DNA of 64,000 bases, taken from positions 5,394,001 through 5,458,000 of the forward strand of contig NW_025963553.1 in the NCBI RefSeq assembly GCF_910591885.1, in the 5' to 3' direction. The first letter of the stretch is position 1, and each line of letters opens with the position of its first letter. The translations under genes were made by a program, and so were the position numbers. The DNA is from Bombus terrestris. Lineage: Eukaryota > Arthropoda > Insecta > Hymenoptera > Apidae. Positions 8,820 to 23,900 of the stretch are shown one piece after another. The notes below the pieces were generated by a model. The model was not told the DNA's origin. It did not search any database and worked only from the letters and a program-made list of their open reading frames with translations.

Positions 8820-11333
8820 TTGCAAATTGTGATCGTTGCTCGCTCGCTCCGCTCGCTCGTAAAAATTTAGTCCAACCTCACATACGATCCGACACGCTCG
8901 CAAATTCGAAATAAGTTGCCTTCATATCGAATGACTAACGCAAGATGGATTGGGTTTAGGTTAGGCTACAGCTTTCGAGCGAGCGCAGCGAGCGAGAGAC
9001 GCGTAAAGGTGTGTCACAAGCCAACGGTTTGGCACATACTGACATTGAAACATTCGCACCAGCCCGAGGAGCCGGATGTCTTTATCATATTGCCTGCTGA
9101 CAAATGTTTACAGTTTGTGAATAGTTTCACATAAATAGTACTATTTCCACATACTACAGGGCAATGTGATGTCCGAAGTGGCTGACGAAATTAGGTACTA
9201 ACACGATATATATGCATATTGCAAGGTATATGTATACCTTGCATATTGTGATCGATGCTCGCTCGCTCCGCTCGCTCGTAAAAATTTAGTCCAACCTCAC
9301 ATCCGACCCGACACGTTCGCAAATTCGAAATAAGTTGCCACCATATCGAATAATGAACGCAAGATGGATTGGTTTTAGGTTAGGCTATAGTTTTCGAGCG
9401 AGCGCAGCGAGCGAGAGACGCGTAAAGGTGTGTCACAATCCAACGGTTTGGCACATACTGACATTGAAACATTCGCACCAGCCCGAGGAGCCGGAAGTCT
9501 TTATCATATTGCCTACTGACAAATGTTTACAGTTTGTGAATAGTTTCACATAAATAGTACTATTTCCACATTCTACAGTCCAATGTGATGTCCGAAGTGG
9601 CTGACAAAATTAGGTACTAACACGATATATATGCATATTGCAAGGTATATGTACACCTTGCAAATTGTGATCGTTGCTCGCTCGCTCCGCTCGCTCGTAA
9701 AAATTTAGTCCAATCTCACATCCGATCCGACACGTTCGCAAATTCGAAATAAGTCGCCTTCAAATCGAATGACTAACGCAAGAGGGATTGGTTTTAGGTT
9801 AGGCTATAGTTTTCGAGCGAGCGCAGCGAGCGAGAGACGCGTAAAGGTGTATCACAATCTAACGGTTTGGCACATACGGACATTGAAACATTCGCACCAG
9901 CCAGAGGAGCCGGAAGTATTTATCCTATTGCCTGCTGACAAATGTTTACAGTTTGTGAATAGTTTCACATAAATAGTACTATTTCCACATACTACAGGGC
10001 AATGTGATGTCCGAAGTGGCTAACAAAATTAGGTACTAACACGATATATATACATATTGCAAGGTATATGTATACCTTGCAAATTGTGATCGTTGCTCGC
10101 TCGCTCCGCTCGCTCGTAAAAATTTAGTCCAACCTCACATCCGATACGACACGTTCGCAAATTCGAAATAAGTTGCCTTCATATCGAATGACTAACGCAA
10201 GATGGATTGGGTTTAGGTTAGGCTACAGCTTTCGAGCGAGCGCAGCGAGCGAGAGACGCGTAAAGGTGTGTCACAAGCCAACGGTTTGGCACATACTGAC
10301 ATTGAAACATTCGCACCAGCCCGAGGAGCCGGATGTCTTTATCATATTGCCTGCTGACAAATGTTTACAGTTTGTGAATAGTTTCACATAAATAGTACTA
10401 TTTCCACATACTACAGGGCAATGTGATGTCCGAAGTGGCTGACGAAATTAGGTACTAACACGATATATATGCATATTGCAAGGTATATGTATACCTTGCA
10501 TATTGTGATCGATGCTCGCTCGCTCCGCTCGCTCGTAAAAATTTAGTCCATCCTCACATCCGACCCGACACGTTCGCAAATTCGAAATAAGTTGCCACCA
10601 TATCGAATAATGAACGCAAGATGGATTGGTTTTAGGTTAGGCTATAGTTTTCGAGCGAGCGCAGCGAGCGAGAGACGCGTAAAGGTGTGTCACAATCCAA
10701 CGGTTTGGCACATACTGACATTGAAACATTCGCACCAGCCCGAGGAGCCGGAAGTCTTTATCATATTGCCTACTGACAAATGTTTACAGTTTGTGAATAG
10801 TTTCACATAAATAGTACTATTTCCACATTCTACAGTCCAATGTGATGTCCGAAGTGGCTGACAAAATTAGGTACTAACACGATATATATGCATATTGCAA
10901 GGTATATGTATACCTTGCAAATTGTGATCGTTGCTCGCTCGCTCCGCTCGCTCGTAAAAATTTAGTCCAATCTCACATCCGATCCGACACGTTCGCAAAT
11001 TCGAAATAAGTCGCCTTCAAATCGAATGACTAACGCAAGAGGGATTGGTTTTAGGTTAGGCTATAGTTTTCGAGCGAGCGCAGCGAGCGAGAGACGCGTA
11101 AAGGTGTATCACAATCTAACGGTTTGGCACATACGGACATTGAAACATTCGCACCAGCCAGAGGAGCCGGAAGTATTTATCCTATTGCCTGCTGACAAAT
11201 GTTTACAGTTTGTGAATAGTTTCACATAAATAGTACTATTTCCACATACTACAGGGCAATGTGATGTCCGAAGTGGCTAACAAAATTAGGTACTAACACG
11301 ATATATATACATATTGCAAGGTATATGTATACC
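8820..11333. repeat. Tandem duplicated trimer (g-h-d)x2, 1257-bp period
   Basis: Monomers at 8820, 9239 and 9658 correspond to 10077, 10496 and 10915, each exactly 1257 bp (3 x 419) apart. Both g monomers share CACAAGCC, which I do not see in other g monomers. Both h monomers share GTTGCCACC. Both d monomers end with an unusual combination, ACAGGGCAATG followed by CTAACAAAATT. The second g monomer begins with CCGATACGACACGTTCG instead of the g-type start, marking the exchange point near 10077-10170. Confidence 0.85.
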
Positions 11334-13014
11334 TTGCAAATTGTGATCGTTGCTCGCTCGCTCCGCTCGCTCGTAAAAATTTAGTCCAACCTCACATCCG
11401 ATACGACACGTTCGCAAATTCGAAATAAGTCGCCACCATATCGAATAATGAACGCAAGATGGATTGGTTTTAGGTTACGCTATAGTTTTCGAGCGAGCGC
11501 AGCGAACGAGAGACGCGTAAAGGTGTGTCACAATCCAACGGTTTGGCACATACGGACATTGAAACATTCGCACCAGCCCGAGGAGCCGGAAGTCTTTATC
11601 CTATTGCCTGCTGACAAATGTTTACAGTTTGTGAATAGTTTCACATAAATAGTACTATTTCCACATACTACAGTCCAATGTGATGTCCGAAGTGGCTAAC
11701 AAAATTAGGTACTAACACGATATATATACATATTGCAAGGTATATGTATACCTTGCAAATTGTGATCGTTGCTCGCTCGCTCCGCTCGCTCGTAAAAATT
11801 TAGTCCAACCTCACATCCGATACGACACGTTCGCAAATTCGAAATAAGTCGCCACCATATCGAATAATGAACGCAAGATAGATTGGTTTTAGGTTACGCC
11901 ATAGTTTTCGAGCGAGCGCAGCGAACGAGAGACGCGTAAAGGTGTGTCACAATCCAACGGTTTGGCACATACGGACATTGAAACATTCGCACCAGCCCGA
12001 GGAGCCGGAAGTCTTTATCCTATTGCCTGCTGACAAATGTTTACAGTTTGTGAATAGTTTCACATAAATAGTACTATTTCCACATACTACAGTCCAATGT
12101 GATGTCCGAAGTGGCTGACAAAATTAGGTACTAACACGAAATATATGCAAGGCAATATAAGGTATATGTATACCTTGCAAATTGTGATCGTTGCTCGCTC
12201 GCTCCGCTCGCTCGTAAAAATTTAGTCCAACCTCACATCCGATCCGACACGTTCGCAAATTCGAAATAAGTCGCCTTCAAATCGAATGACTAACGCAAGA
12301 GGGATTGGTTTTAGGTTAGGCTATAGTTTTCGAGCGAGCGCAGCGAGCGAGAGACGCGTAAAGGTGTATCACAATCTAACGGTTTGGCACATACGGACAT
12401 TGAAACATTCGCACCAGCCAGAGGAGCCGGAAGTATTTATCCTATTGCCTGCTGACAAATGTTTACAGTTTGTGAATAGTTTCACATAAATAGTACTATT
12501 TCCACATACTACAGTCCAATGTGATGTCCGAAGTGGCTAACAAAATTAGGTACTAACACGATATATATACATATTGCAAGGTATATGTATACCTTGCAAA
12601 TTGTGATCGTTGCTCGCTCGCTCCGCTCGCTCGTAAAAATTTAGTCCAACCTCACATCCGATACGACACGTTCGCAAATTCGAAATAAGTCGCCACCATA
12701 TCGAATAATGAACGCAAGATAGATTGGTTTTAGGTTACGCTATAGTTTTCGAGCGAGCGCAGCGAACGAGAGACGCGTAAAGGTGTGTCACAATCCAACG
12801 GTTTGGCACATACGGACATTGAAACATTCGCACCAGCCCGAAAGCCGGAAGTCTTTATCCTATTGCCTGCTGACAAATGTTTACAGTTTGTGAATAGTTT
12901 CACATAAATAGTACTATTTCCACATACTACAGTCCAATGTGATGTCCGAAGTGGCTGACAAAATTAGGTACTAACACGAAATATATGCAAGGCAATATAA
13001 GGTATATGTATACC
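11334..13014. repeat. Monomers j-l-d-b, echo of 4197-5877
   Basis: Monomers start at 11334, 11753, 12175 and 12594. The 11753 monomer has CGCCATAG, the same marker as 4616, and d-b follow in the same order as at 5038 and 5457. The spacing is 7137 bp, i.e. 17 monomers. Both l and b carry TAG in the frame that is otherwise open. Confidence 0.8.
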
Positions 13015-16000
13015 TTGCAAATTGTGATCGTTGCTCGCTCGCTCCGCTCGCTCGTAAAAATTTAGTCCAACCTCACATACGATCCGACACGTTCGCAAAT
13101 TCGAAATAAGTTGCCTTCATATCGAATGACTAACGCAAGATGGATTGGGTTTAGGTTAGGCTACAGCTTTCGAGCGAGCGCAGCGAGCGAGATACGCGTA
13201 AAGGTGTGTCACAATCCAACGGTTTGGCACATACTGACATTGAAACATTCGCACCAGCCCGAGGAGCCGGATGTCTTTATCATATTGCCTGCTGACAAAT
13301 GTTTACAGTTTGTGAATAGTTTCACATAAATAGTACTATTTCCACATACTACAGGGCAATGTGATGTCCGAAGTGGCTGACGAAATTAGGTACTAACACG
13401 ATATATATGCATATTGCAAGGTATATGTATACCTTGCAAATTGTGATCGTTGCTCGCTCGCTCCGCTCGCTCGTAAAAATTTAGTCCAACCTCACATCCG
13501 ATCCGACACGTTCGCAAATTCGAAATAAGTCGCCTTCATATCGAATGACTAACGCAAGAGTGATTGGTTTTAGGTTAGGCTATAGTTTTCGAGCGAGCGC
13601 AGCGAGCGAGAGACGCGTAAAGGTGTATCACAATCTAACGGTTTGGCACATACGGACATTGAAACATTCGCACCAGCCAGAGGAGCCGGAAGTATTTATC
13701 GTATTGCCTGCTGACAAATGTTTACAGTTTGTGAATAGTTTCACATAAATAGTACTATTTCCACATACTACAGTCCAATGTGATGTCCGAAGTGGCTGAC
13801 AAAATTAGGTACTAACACGAAATATATGCAAGGCAATATAAGGTATATGTATACCTTGCAAATTGTGATCGTTGCTCGCTCGCTCCGCTCGCTCGTAAAA
13901 ATTTAGTCCAACCTCACATACGATCCGACACGCTCGCAAATTCGAAATAAGTTGCCTTCATATCGAATGACTAACGCAAGATGGATTGGGTTTAGGTTAG
14001 GCTACAGCTTTCGAGCGAGCGCAGCGAGCGAGAGACGCGTAAAGGTGTGTCACAATCCAACGGTTTGGCACATACTGACATTGAAACATTCGCACCAGCC
14101 CGAGGAGCCGGATGTCTTTATCATATTGCCTGCTGACAAATGTTTACAGTTTGTGAATAGTTTCACATAAATAGTACTATTTCCACATACTACAGGGCAA
14201 TGTGATGTCCGAAGTGGCTGACGAAATTAGGTACTAACACGATATATATGCATATTGCAAGGTATATGTATACCTTGCATATTGTGATCGATGCTCGCTC
14301 GCTCCGCTCGCTCGTAAAAATTTAGTCCAACCTCACATCCGACCCGACACGTTCGCAAATTCGAAATAAGTCGCCACCATATCGAATAATGAACGCAAGA
14401 TGGATTGGTTTTAGGTTAGGCTATAGTTTTCGAGCGAGCGCAGCGAGCGAGAGACGCGTAAAGGTGTGTCACAATCCAACGGTTTGGCACATACTGACAT
14501 TGAAACATTCGCACCAGCCCGAGGAGCCGGAAGTCTTTATCCTATTGCCTGCTGACAAATGTTTACAGTTTGTGAATAGTTTCACATAAATAGTACTATT
14601 TCCACATACTACAGTCCAATGTGATGTCCGAAGTGGCTGACAAAATTAGGTACTAACACGAAATATATGCAAGGCAATGTAAGGTATATGTATACCTTGC
14701 AAATTGTGATCGTTGCTCGCTCGCTCCGCTCGCTCGTAAAAATTTAGTCCAATCTCACATCCGATCCGACACGTTCGCAAATTCGAAATAAGTCGCCTTC
14801 AAATCGAATGACTAACGCAAGAGGGATTGGTTTTAGGTTAGGCTATAGTTTTCGAGCGAGCGCAGCGAGCGAGAGACGCGTAAAGGTGTATCACAATCTA
14901 ACGGTTTGGCACATACGGACATTGAAACATTCGCACCAGCCAGAGGAGCCGGAAGTATTTATCCTATTGCCTGCTGACAAATGTTTACAGTTTGTGAATA
15001 GTTTCACATAAATAGTACTATTTCCACATACTACAGGGCAATGTGATGTCCGAAGTGGCTGACGAAATTAGGTACTAACACGATATATATGCATATTGCA
15101 AGGTATATGTATACCTTGCATATTGTGATCGATGCTCGCTCGCTCCGCTCGCTCGTAAAAATTTAGTCCAACGTCACATCCGACCCGACACGTTCGCAAA
15201 TTCGAAATAAGTCGCCACCATATCGAATAATGAACGCAAGATGGATTGGTTTTAGGTTACGCTATAGTTTTCGAGCGAGCGCAGCGAGCGAGAGACGCGT
15301 AAAGGTGTGTCACAATCCAACGGTTTGGCACATACGGACATTGAAACATTCGCACCAGCCAGAGGAGCCGGAAGTATTTATCCTATTGCCTGCTGACAAA
15401 TGTTTACAGTTTGTGAATAGTTTCACATAAATAGTACTATTTCCACATACTACAGTCCAATGTGATGTCCGAAGTGGCTAACAAAATTAGGTACTAACAC
15501 GATATATATACATATTGCAAGGTATATGTATACCTTGCAAATTGTGATCGTTGCTCGCTCGCTCCGCTCGCTCGTAAAAATTTAGTCCAACCTCACATCC
15601 GATCCGACACGTTCGCAAATTCGAAATAAGTCGCCACCATATCGAATAATGAACGCAAGATAGATTGGTTTTAGGTTACGCTATAGTTTTCGAGCGAGCG
15701 CAGCGAGCGAGAGACGCGTAAAGGTGTGTCACAATCCAACGGTTTGGCACATACTGACATTGTAACATTCGCACCAGCCCGAGGAGCCGGGAGTCTTTAT
15801 CATATTGCCTACTGACAAATGTTTACAGTTTGTGAATAGTTTCACATAAATAGTACTATTTCGACATACTACAGTGCAATGTGATGTCCGAAGTGGCTGA
15901 CAAAATTAGGTACTAACACGATATATATGCATATTGCAAGGTATATGTATACCTTGCAAATTGTGATCGTTGCTCGCTCGCTCCGCTCGCTCGTAAAAAT

Positions 16001-16794
16001 TTAGTCCAACCTCACATCCGATCCGACACGTTCGCAAATTCGAAATAAGTCGCCTTCAAATCGAATGACTAACGCAAGAGGGATTGGTTTTAGGTTAGGC
16101 TATAGTTTTCGAGCGAGCGCAGCGAGCGAGAGATGCGTAAAGGTGTATCACAATCTAACGGTTTGGCACATACGGACATTGAAACATTCGCACCAGCCAG
16201 AGGAGCCGGAAGTATTTATCCTATTGCCTGCTGACAAATGTTTACAGTTTGTGAATAGTTTCACATAAATAGTACTATTTCCACATACTACAGTCCAATG
16301 TGATGTCCGAAGTGGCTAACAAAATTAGGTACTAACACGATATATATACATATTGCAAGGTATATGTATACCTTGCAAATTGTGATCGTTGCTCGCTCGC
16401 TCCGCTCGCTCGTAAAAATTTAGTCCAACCTCACATCCGATACGACACGTTCGCAAATTCGAAATAAGTCGCCACCATATCGAATAATGAACGCAAGATG
16501 GATTGGTTTTAGGTTACGCTATAGTTTTCGAGCGAGCGCAGCGAACGAGAGACGCGTAAAGGTGTGTCACAATCCAACGGTTTGGCACATACGGACATTG
16601 AAACATTCGCACCAGCCCGAGGAGCCGGAAGTCTTTATCCTATTGCCTGCTGACAAATGTTTACAGTTTGTGAATAGTTTCACATAAATAGTACTATTTC
16701 CACATACTACAGTCCAATGTGATGTCCGAAGTGGCTGACAAAATTAGGTACTAACACGAAATATATGCAAGGCAATATAAGGTATATGTATACC
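13015..16794. repeat. Nonamer higher-order repeat, copy 1 (c-f-g-h-d-i-s-d-j), 3780 bp
   Basis: Monomers start at 13015, 13434, 13856, 14275, 14697, 15116, 15535, 15954 and 16373. Here h has a CCTATTGCC (j-like) right part and a long end with CAATGTAAGG. Single differences include GAGTGATT near 13559, TTGTAACATTCG near 15760 and GAGATGCG near 16131. The j monomer ends CTGACAAAATT, without the GACATAATT change shared by j monomers of copies 2-5. This is the fullest uninterrupted statement of the unit. Confidence 0.88.
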
Positions 16795-19700
16795 TTGCAA
16801 ATTGTGATCGTTGCTCGCTCGCTCCGCTCGCTCGTAAAAATTTAGTCCAACCTCACATACGATCCGACACGTTCGCAAATTCGAAATAAGTTGCCTTCAT
16901 ATCGAATGACTAACGCAAGATGGATTGGGTTTAGGTTAGGCTACAGCTTTCGAGCGAGCGCAGCGAGCGAGATACGCGTAAAGGTGTGTCACAATCCAAC
17001 GGTTTGGCACATACTGACATTGAAACATTCGCACCAGCCCGAGGAGCCGGATGTCTTTATCATATTGCCTGCTGACAAATGTTTACAGTTTGTGAATAGT
17101 TTCACATAAATAGTACTATTTCCACATACTACAGGGCAAGGTGATGTCCGAAGTGGCTGACGAAATTAGGTACTAACACGATATATATGCATATTGCAAG
17201 GTATATGTATACCTTGCAAATTGTGATCGTTGCTCGCTCGCTCCGCTCGCTCGTAAAAATTTAGTCCAACCTCACATCCGATCCGACACGTTCGCAAATT
17301 CGAAATAAGTCGCCTTCATATCGAATGACTAACGCAAGAGGGATTGGTTTTAGGATAGGCTATAGTTTTCGAGCGAGCGCAGCGAGCGAGAGACGCGTAA
17401 AGGTGTATCACAATCTAACGGTTTGGCACATACGGACATTGAAACATTCGCACCAGCCAGAGGAGCCGGAAGTATTTATCGTATTGCCTGCTGACAAATG
17501 TTTACAGTTTGTGAATAGTTTCACATAAATAGTACTATTTCCACATACTACAGTCCAATGTGATGTCCGAAGTGGCTGACAAAATTAGGTACTAACACGA
17601 AATATATGCAAGGCAATATAAGGTATATGTATACCTTGCAAATTGTGATCGTTGCTCGCTCGCTCCGCTCGCTCGTAAAAATTTAGTCCAACCTCACATA
17701 CGATCCGACACGCTCGCAAATTCGAAATAAGTTGCCTTCATATCGAATGACTAACGCAAGATGGATTGGGTTTAGGTTAGGCTACAGCTTTCGAGCGAGC
17801 GCAGCGAGCGAGAGACGCGTAAAGGTGTGTCACAATCCAACGGTTTGGCACATACTGACATTGAAACATTCGCACCAGCCCGAGGAGCCGGATGTCTTTA
17901 TCATATTGCCTGCTGACAAATGTTTACAGTTTGTGAATAGTTTCACATAAATAGTACTATTTCCACATACTACAGGGCAATGTGATGTCCGAAGTGGCTG
18001 ACGAAATTAGGTACTAACACGATATATATGCATATTGCAAGGTATATGTATACCTTGCATATTGTGATCGATGCTCGCTCGCTCCGCTCGCTCGTAAAAA
18101 TTTAGTCCAACCTCACATCCGACCCGACACGTTCGCAAATTCGAAATAAGTCGCCACCATATCGAATAATGAACGCAAGATGGATTGGTTTTAGGTTACG
18201 CTATAGTTTTCGAGCGAGCGCAGCGAGCGAGAGACGCGTAAAGGTGAGTCACAATCCAACGGTTTGGCACATACTGACATTGAAACATTCGCACCAGCCC
18301 GAGGAGCCGGAAGTCTTTATCATATTGCCTACTGACAAATGTTTACAGTTTGTGAATAGTTTCACATAAATAGTACTATTTCCACATTCTACAGTCCAAT
18401 GTGATGTCCGAAGTGGCTGACAAAATTAGGTACTAACACGATATATATGCATATTGCAAGGTATATGTATACCTTGCAAATTGTGATCGTTGCTCGCTCG
18501 CTCCGCTCGCTCGTAAAAATTTAGTCCAATCTCACATCCGATCCGACACGTTCGCAAATTCGAAATAAGTCGCCTTCAAATCGAATGACTAACGCAAGAG
18601 GGATTGGTTTTAGGTTAGGCTATAGTTTTCGAGCGAGCGCAGCGAGCGAGAGACGCGTAAAGGTGTATCACAATCTAACGGTTTGGCACATACGGACATT
18701 GAAACATTCGCACCAGCCAGAGGAGCCGGAAGTATTTATGCTATTGCCTGCTGACAAATGTTTACAGTTTGTGAATAGTTTCACATAAATAGTACTATTT
18801 CCACATACTACAGGGCAATGTGATGTCCGAAGTGGCTGACGAAATTAGGTACTAACACGATATATATGCATATTGCAAGGTATATGTATACCTTGCATAT
18901 TGTGATCGATGCTCGCTCGCTCCGCTCGCTCGTAAAAATTTAGTCCAACGTCACATCCGACCCGACACGTTCGCAAATTCGAAATAAGTCGCCACCATAT
19001 CGAATAATGAACGCAAGATGGATTGGTTTTAGGTTACGCTATAGTTTTCGAGCGAGCGCAGCGAGCGAGAGACGCGTAAAGGTGTGTCACAATCCAACGG
19101 TTTGGCACATACGGACATTGAAACGTTCGCACCAGCCAGAGGAGCCGGAAGTATTTATCCTATTGCCTGCTGACAAATGTTTACAGTTTGTGAATAGTTT
19201 CACATAAATAGTACTATTTCCACATACTACAGGGCAATGTGATGTCCGAAGTGGCTGACGAAATTAGGTACTAACACGATATATATGCATATTGCAAGGT
19301 ATATGTATACCTTACATATTGTGATCGATGCTCGCTCGCTCCGCTCGCTCGTAAAAATTTAGTCCAACGTCACATCCGACCCGACACGTTCGCAAATTCG
19401 AAATAAGTCGCCACCATATCGAATAATGAACGCAAGATGGATTGGTTTTAGGTTACGCTATAGTTTTTGAGCGAGCGCAGCGAGCGAGAGACGCGTAAAG
19501 GTGTGTCACAATCCAACGGTTTGGCACATACGGACATTGAAACATTCGCACCAGCCAGAGGAGCCGGAAGTATTTATCCTATTGCCTGCTGACAAATGTT
19601 TACAGTTTGTGAATAGTTTCACATAAATAGTACTATTTCCACATACTACAGTCCAATGTGATGTCCGAAGTGGCTAACAAAATTAGGTACTAACACGATA

Positions 19701-20990
19701 TATATACATATTGCAAGGTATATGTATACCTTGCAAATTGTGATCGTTGCTCGCTCGCTCCGCTCGCTCGTAAAAATTTAGTCCAACCTCACATCCGATC
19801 CGACACGTTCGCAAATTCGAAATAAGTCGCCACCATATCGAATAATGAACGCAAGATAGATTGGTTTTAGGTTACGCTATAGTTTTCGAGCGAGCGCAGC
19901 GAGCGAGAGACGCGTAAAGGTGAGTCACAATCCAACGGTTTGGCACATACTGACATTGAAACATTCGCACCAGCCCGAGGAGCCGGGAGTCTTTATCATA
20001 TTGCCTACTGACAAATGTTTACAGTTTGTGAATAGTTTCACATAAATAGTACTATTTCGACATACTACAGTGCAATGTGATGTCCGAAGTGGCTGACAAA
20101 ATTAGGTACTAACACGATATATATGCATATTGCAAGGTATATGTATACCTTGCAAATTGTGATCGTTGCTCGCTCGCTCCGCTCGCTCGTAAAAATTTAG
20201 TCCAACCTCACATCCGATCCGACACGTTCGCAAATTCGAAATAAGTCGCCTTCAAATCGAATGACTAACGCAAGAGGGATTGGTTTTAGGTTAGGCTATA
20301 GTTTTCGAGCGAGCGCAGCGAGCGAGAGACGCGTAAAGGTGTATCACAATCTAACGGTTTGGCACATACGGACATTGAAACATTCGCACCAGCCAGAGGA
20401 GCCGGAAGTATTTATCCTATTGCCTGCTGACAAATGTTTACAGTTTGTGAATAGTTTCACATAAATAGTACTATTTCCACATACTACAGTCCAATGTGAT
20501 GTCTGAAGTGGCTAACAAAATTAGGTACTAACACGATATATATACATATTGCAAGGTATATGTATACCTTGCAAATTGTGATCGTTGCTCGCTCGCTCCG
20601 CTCGCTCGTAAAAATTTAGTCCAACCTCACATCCGATACGACACGTTCGCAAATTCGAAATAAGTCGCCACCATATCGAATAATGAACGCAAGATGGATT
20701 GGTTTTAGGTTACGCTATAGTTTTCGAGCGAGCGCAGCGAACGAGAGACGCGTAAAGGTGTGTCACAATCCAACGGTTTGGCACATACGGACATTGAAAC
20801 ATTCGCACCAGCCCGAGGAGCCGGAAGTCTTTATCCTATTGCCTGCTGACAAATGTTTACAGTTTGTGAATAGTTTCACATAAATAGTACTATTTCCACA
20901 TACTACAGTCCAATGTGATGTCCGAAGTGGCTGACATAATTAGGTACTAACACGAAATATATGCAAGGCAATATAAGGTATATGTATACC
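16795..20990. repeat. Higher-order repeat copy 2 (c-f-g-h-d-i-i-s-d-j), 4196 bp
   Basis: Ten monomers start at 16795, 17214, 17636, 18055, 18474, 18893, 19312, 19731, 20150 and 20569. Relative to copy 1 there is one extra i monomer at 19312, next to the i at 18893, as expected from an unequal exchange one monomer out of register. The extra i has a C-to-T change in arm 2 (TTTTTGAGCG, near 19468), giving an in-frame TGA, and CTTACATATTG at its start. The j monomer shows the derived GACATAATT. Confidence 0.88.
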
Positions 20991-23900
20991 TTGCAAATTG
21001 TGATCGTTGCTCGCTCGCTCCGCTCGCTCGTAAAAATTTAGTCCAACCTCACATACGATCCGACACGTTCGCAAATTCGAAATAAGTTGCCTTCATATCG
21101 AATAATGAACGCAAGATACATTGGTTTTAGGTTACGCTATAGTTTTCGAGCGAGCGCAGCGAGCGAGAGACGCGTAAAGGTGTGTCACAATCCAACGGTT
21201 TGGCACATACTGACATTGAAACGTTCGCACCAGCCCGAGGAGCCGGATGTCTTTATCATATTGCCTGCTGACAAATGTTTACAGTTTGTGAATAGTTTCA
21301 CATAAATAGTACTATTTCCACATACTACAGGGCAATGTGATGTCCGAAGTGGCTGACGAAATTAGGTACTAACACGATATATATGCATATTGCAAGGTAT
21401 ATGTATACCTTGCAAATTGTGATCGTTGCTCGCTCGCTCCGCTCGCTCGTAAAAATTTAGTCCAACCTCACATCCGATCCGACACGTTCGCAAATTCGAA
21501 ATAAGTCGCCTTCATATCGAATGACTAACGCAAGAGGGATTGGTTTTAGGTTAGGCTATAGTTTTCGAGCGAGCGCAGCGAGCGAGAGACGCGTAAAGGT
21601 GTATCACAATCTAACGGTTTGGCACATACGGACATTGAAACATTCGCACCAGCCAGAGGAGCCGGAAGTATTTATCGTATTGCCTGCTGACAAATGTTTA
21701 CAGTTTGTGAATAGTTTCACATAAATAGTACTATTTCCACATACTACAGTCCAATGTGATGTCCGAAGTGGCTGACAAAATTAGGTACTAACACGAAATA
21801 TATGCAAGGCAATATAAGGTATATGTATACCTTGCAAATTGTGATCGTTGCTCGCTCGCTCCGCTCGCTCGTAAAAATTTAGTCCAACCTCACATACGAT
21901 CCGACACGCTCGCAAATTCGAAATAAGTTGCCTTCATATCGAATGACTAACGCAAGATGGATTGGGTTTAGGTTAGGCTACAGCTTTCGAGCGAGCGCAG
22001 CGAGCGAGAGACGCGTAAAGGTGTGTCACAATCCAACGGTTTGGCACATACTGACATTGAAACATTCGCACCAGCCCGAGGAGCCGGATGTCTTTATCAT
22101 ATTGCCTGCTGACAAATGTTTACAGTTTGTGAATAGTTTCACATAAATAGTACTATTTCCACATACTACAGGGCAATGTGATGTCCGAAGTGGCTGACGA
22201 AATTAGGTACTAACACGATATATATGCATATTGCAAGGTATATGTATACCTTGCATATTGTGATCGATGCTCGCTCGCTCCGCTCGCTCGTAAAAATTTA
22301 GTCCAACCTCACATCCGACCCGACACGTTCGCAAATTTGAAATAAGTCGCCACCATATCGAATAATGAACGCAAGATGGATTGGTTTTAGGTTAGGCTAT
22401 AGTTTTCGAGCGAGCGCAGCGAGCGAGAGACGCGTAAAGGTGTGTCACAATCCAACGGTTTGGCACATACTGACATTGAAACATTCGCACCAGCCCGAGG
22501 AGCCGGAAGTCTTTATCCTATTGCCTGCTGACAAATGTTTACAGTTTGTGAATAGTTTCACACAAATAGTACTATTTCCACATACTACAGTCCAATGTGA
22601 TGTCCGAAGTGGCTGACAAAATTAGGTACTAACACGAAATATATGCAAGGCAATGTAAGGTATATGTATACCTTGCAAATTGTGATCGTTGCTCGCTCGC
22701 TCCGCTCGCTCGTAAAAATTTAGTCCAACCTCACATACGATCCGACACGTTCGCAAATTCGAAATAAGTTGCCTTCATATCGAATGACTAACGCAAGATG
22801 GATTGGGTTTAGGTTAGGCTACAGCTTTCGAGCGAGCGCAGCGAGCGAGAGACGCGTAAAGGTGTGTCACAATCCAACGGTTTGGCACATACTGACATTG
22901 AAACATTCGCACCAGCCCGAGGAGCCGGATGTCTTTATCATATTGCCTGCTGACAAATGTTTACAGTTTGTGAATAGTTTCACATAAATAGTACTATTTC
23001 CACATACTACAGGGCAATGTGATGTCCGAAGTGGCTGACGAAATTAGGTACTAACACGATATATATGCATATTGCAAGGTATATGTATACCTTGCATATT
23101 GTGATCGATGCTCGCTCGCTCCGCTCGCTCGTAAAAATTTAGTCCAACCTCACATCCGACCCGACACGTTCGCAAATTCGAAATAAGTCGCCACCATATC
23201 GAATAATGAACGCAAGATGGATTGGTTTTAGGTTACGCTATAGTTTTCGAGCGAGCGCAGCGAGCGAGAGACGCGTAAAGGTGTGTCACAATCCAACGGT
23301 TTGGCACATACTGACATTGAAACATTCGCACCAGCCCGAGGAGCCGGGAGTCTTTATCATATTGCCTACTGACAAATGTTTACAGTTTGTGAATAGTTTC
23401 ACATAAATAGTACTATTTCGACATACTACAGTGCAATGTGATGTCCGAAGTGGCTGACAAAATTAGGTACTAACACGATATATATGCATATTGCAAGGTA
23501 TATGTATACCTTGCAAATTGTGATCGTTGCTCGCTCGCTCCGCTCGCTCGTAAAAATTTAGTCCAACCTCACATCCGATCCGACACGTTCGCAAATTCGA
23601 AATAAGTCGCCTTCAAATCGAATGACTAACGCAAGAGGGATTGGTTTTAGGTTAGGCTATAGTTTTCGAGCGAGCGCAGCGAGCGAGAGACGCGTAAAGG
23701 TGTATCACAATCTAACGGTTTGGCACATACGGACATTGAAACATTCGCACCAGCCAGAGGAGCCGGAAGTATTTATCCTATTGCCTGCTGACAAATGTTT
23801 ACAGTTTGTGAATAGTTTCACATAAATAGTACTATTTCCACATTCTACAGTCCAATGTGATGTCCGAAGTGGCTAACAAAATTAGGTACTAACACGATAT

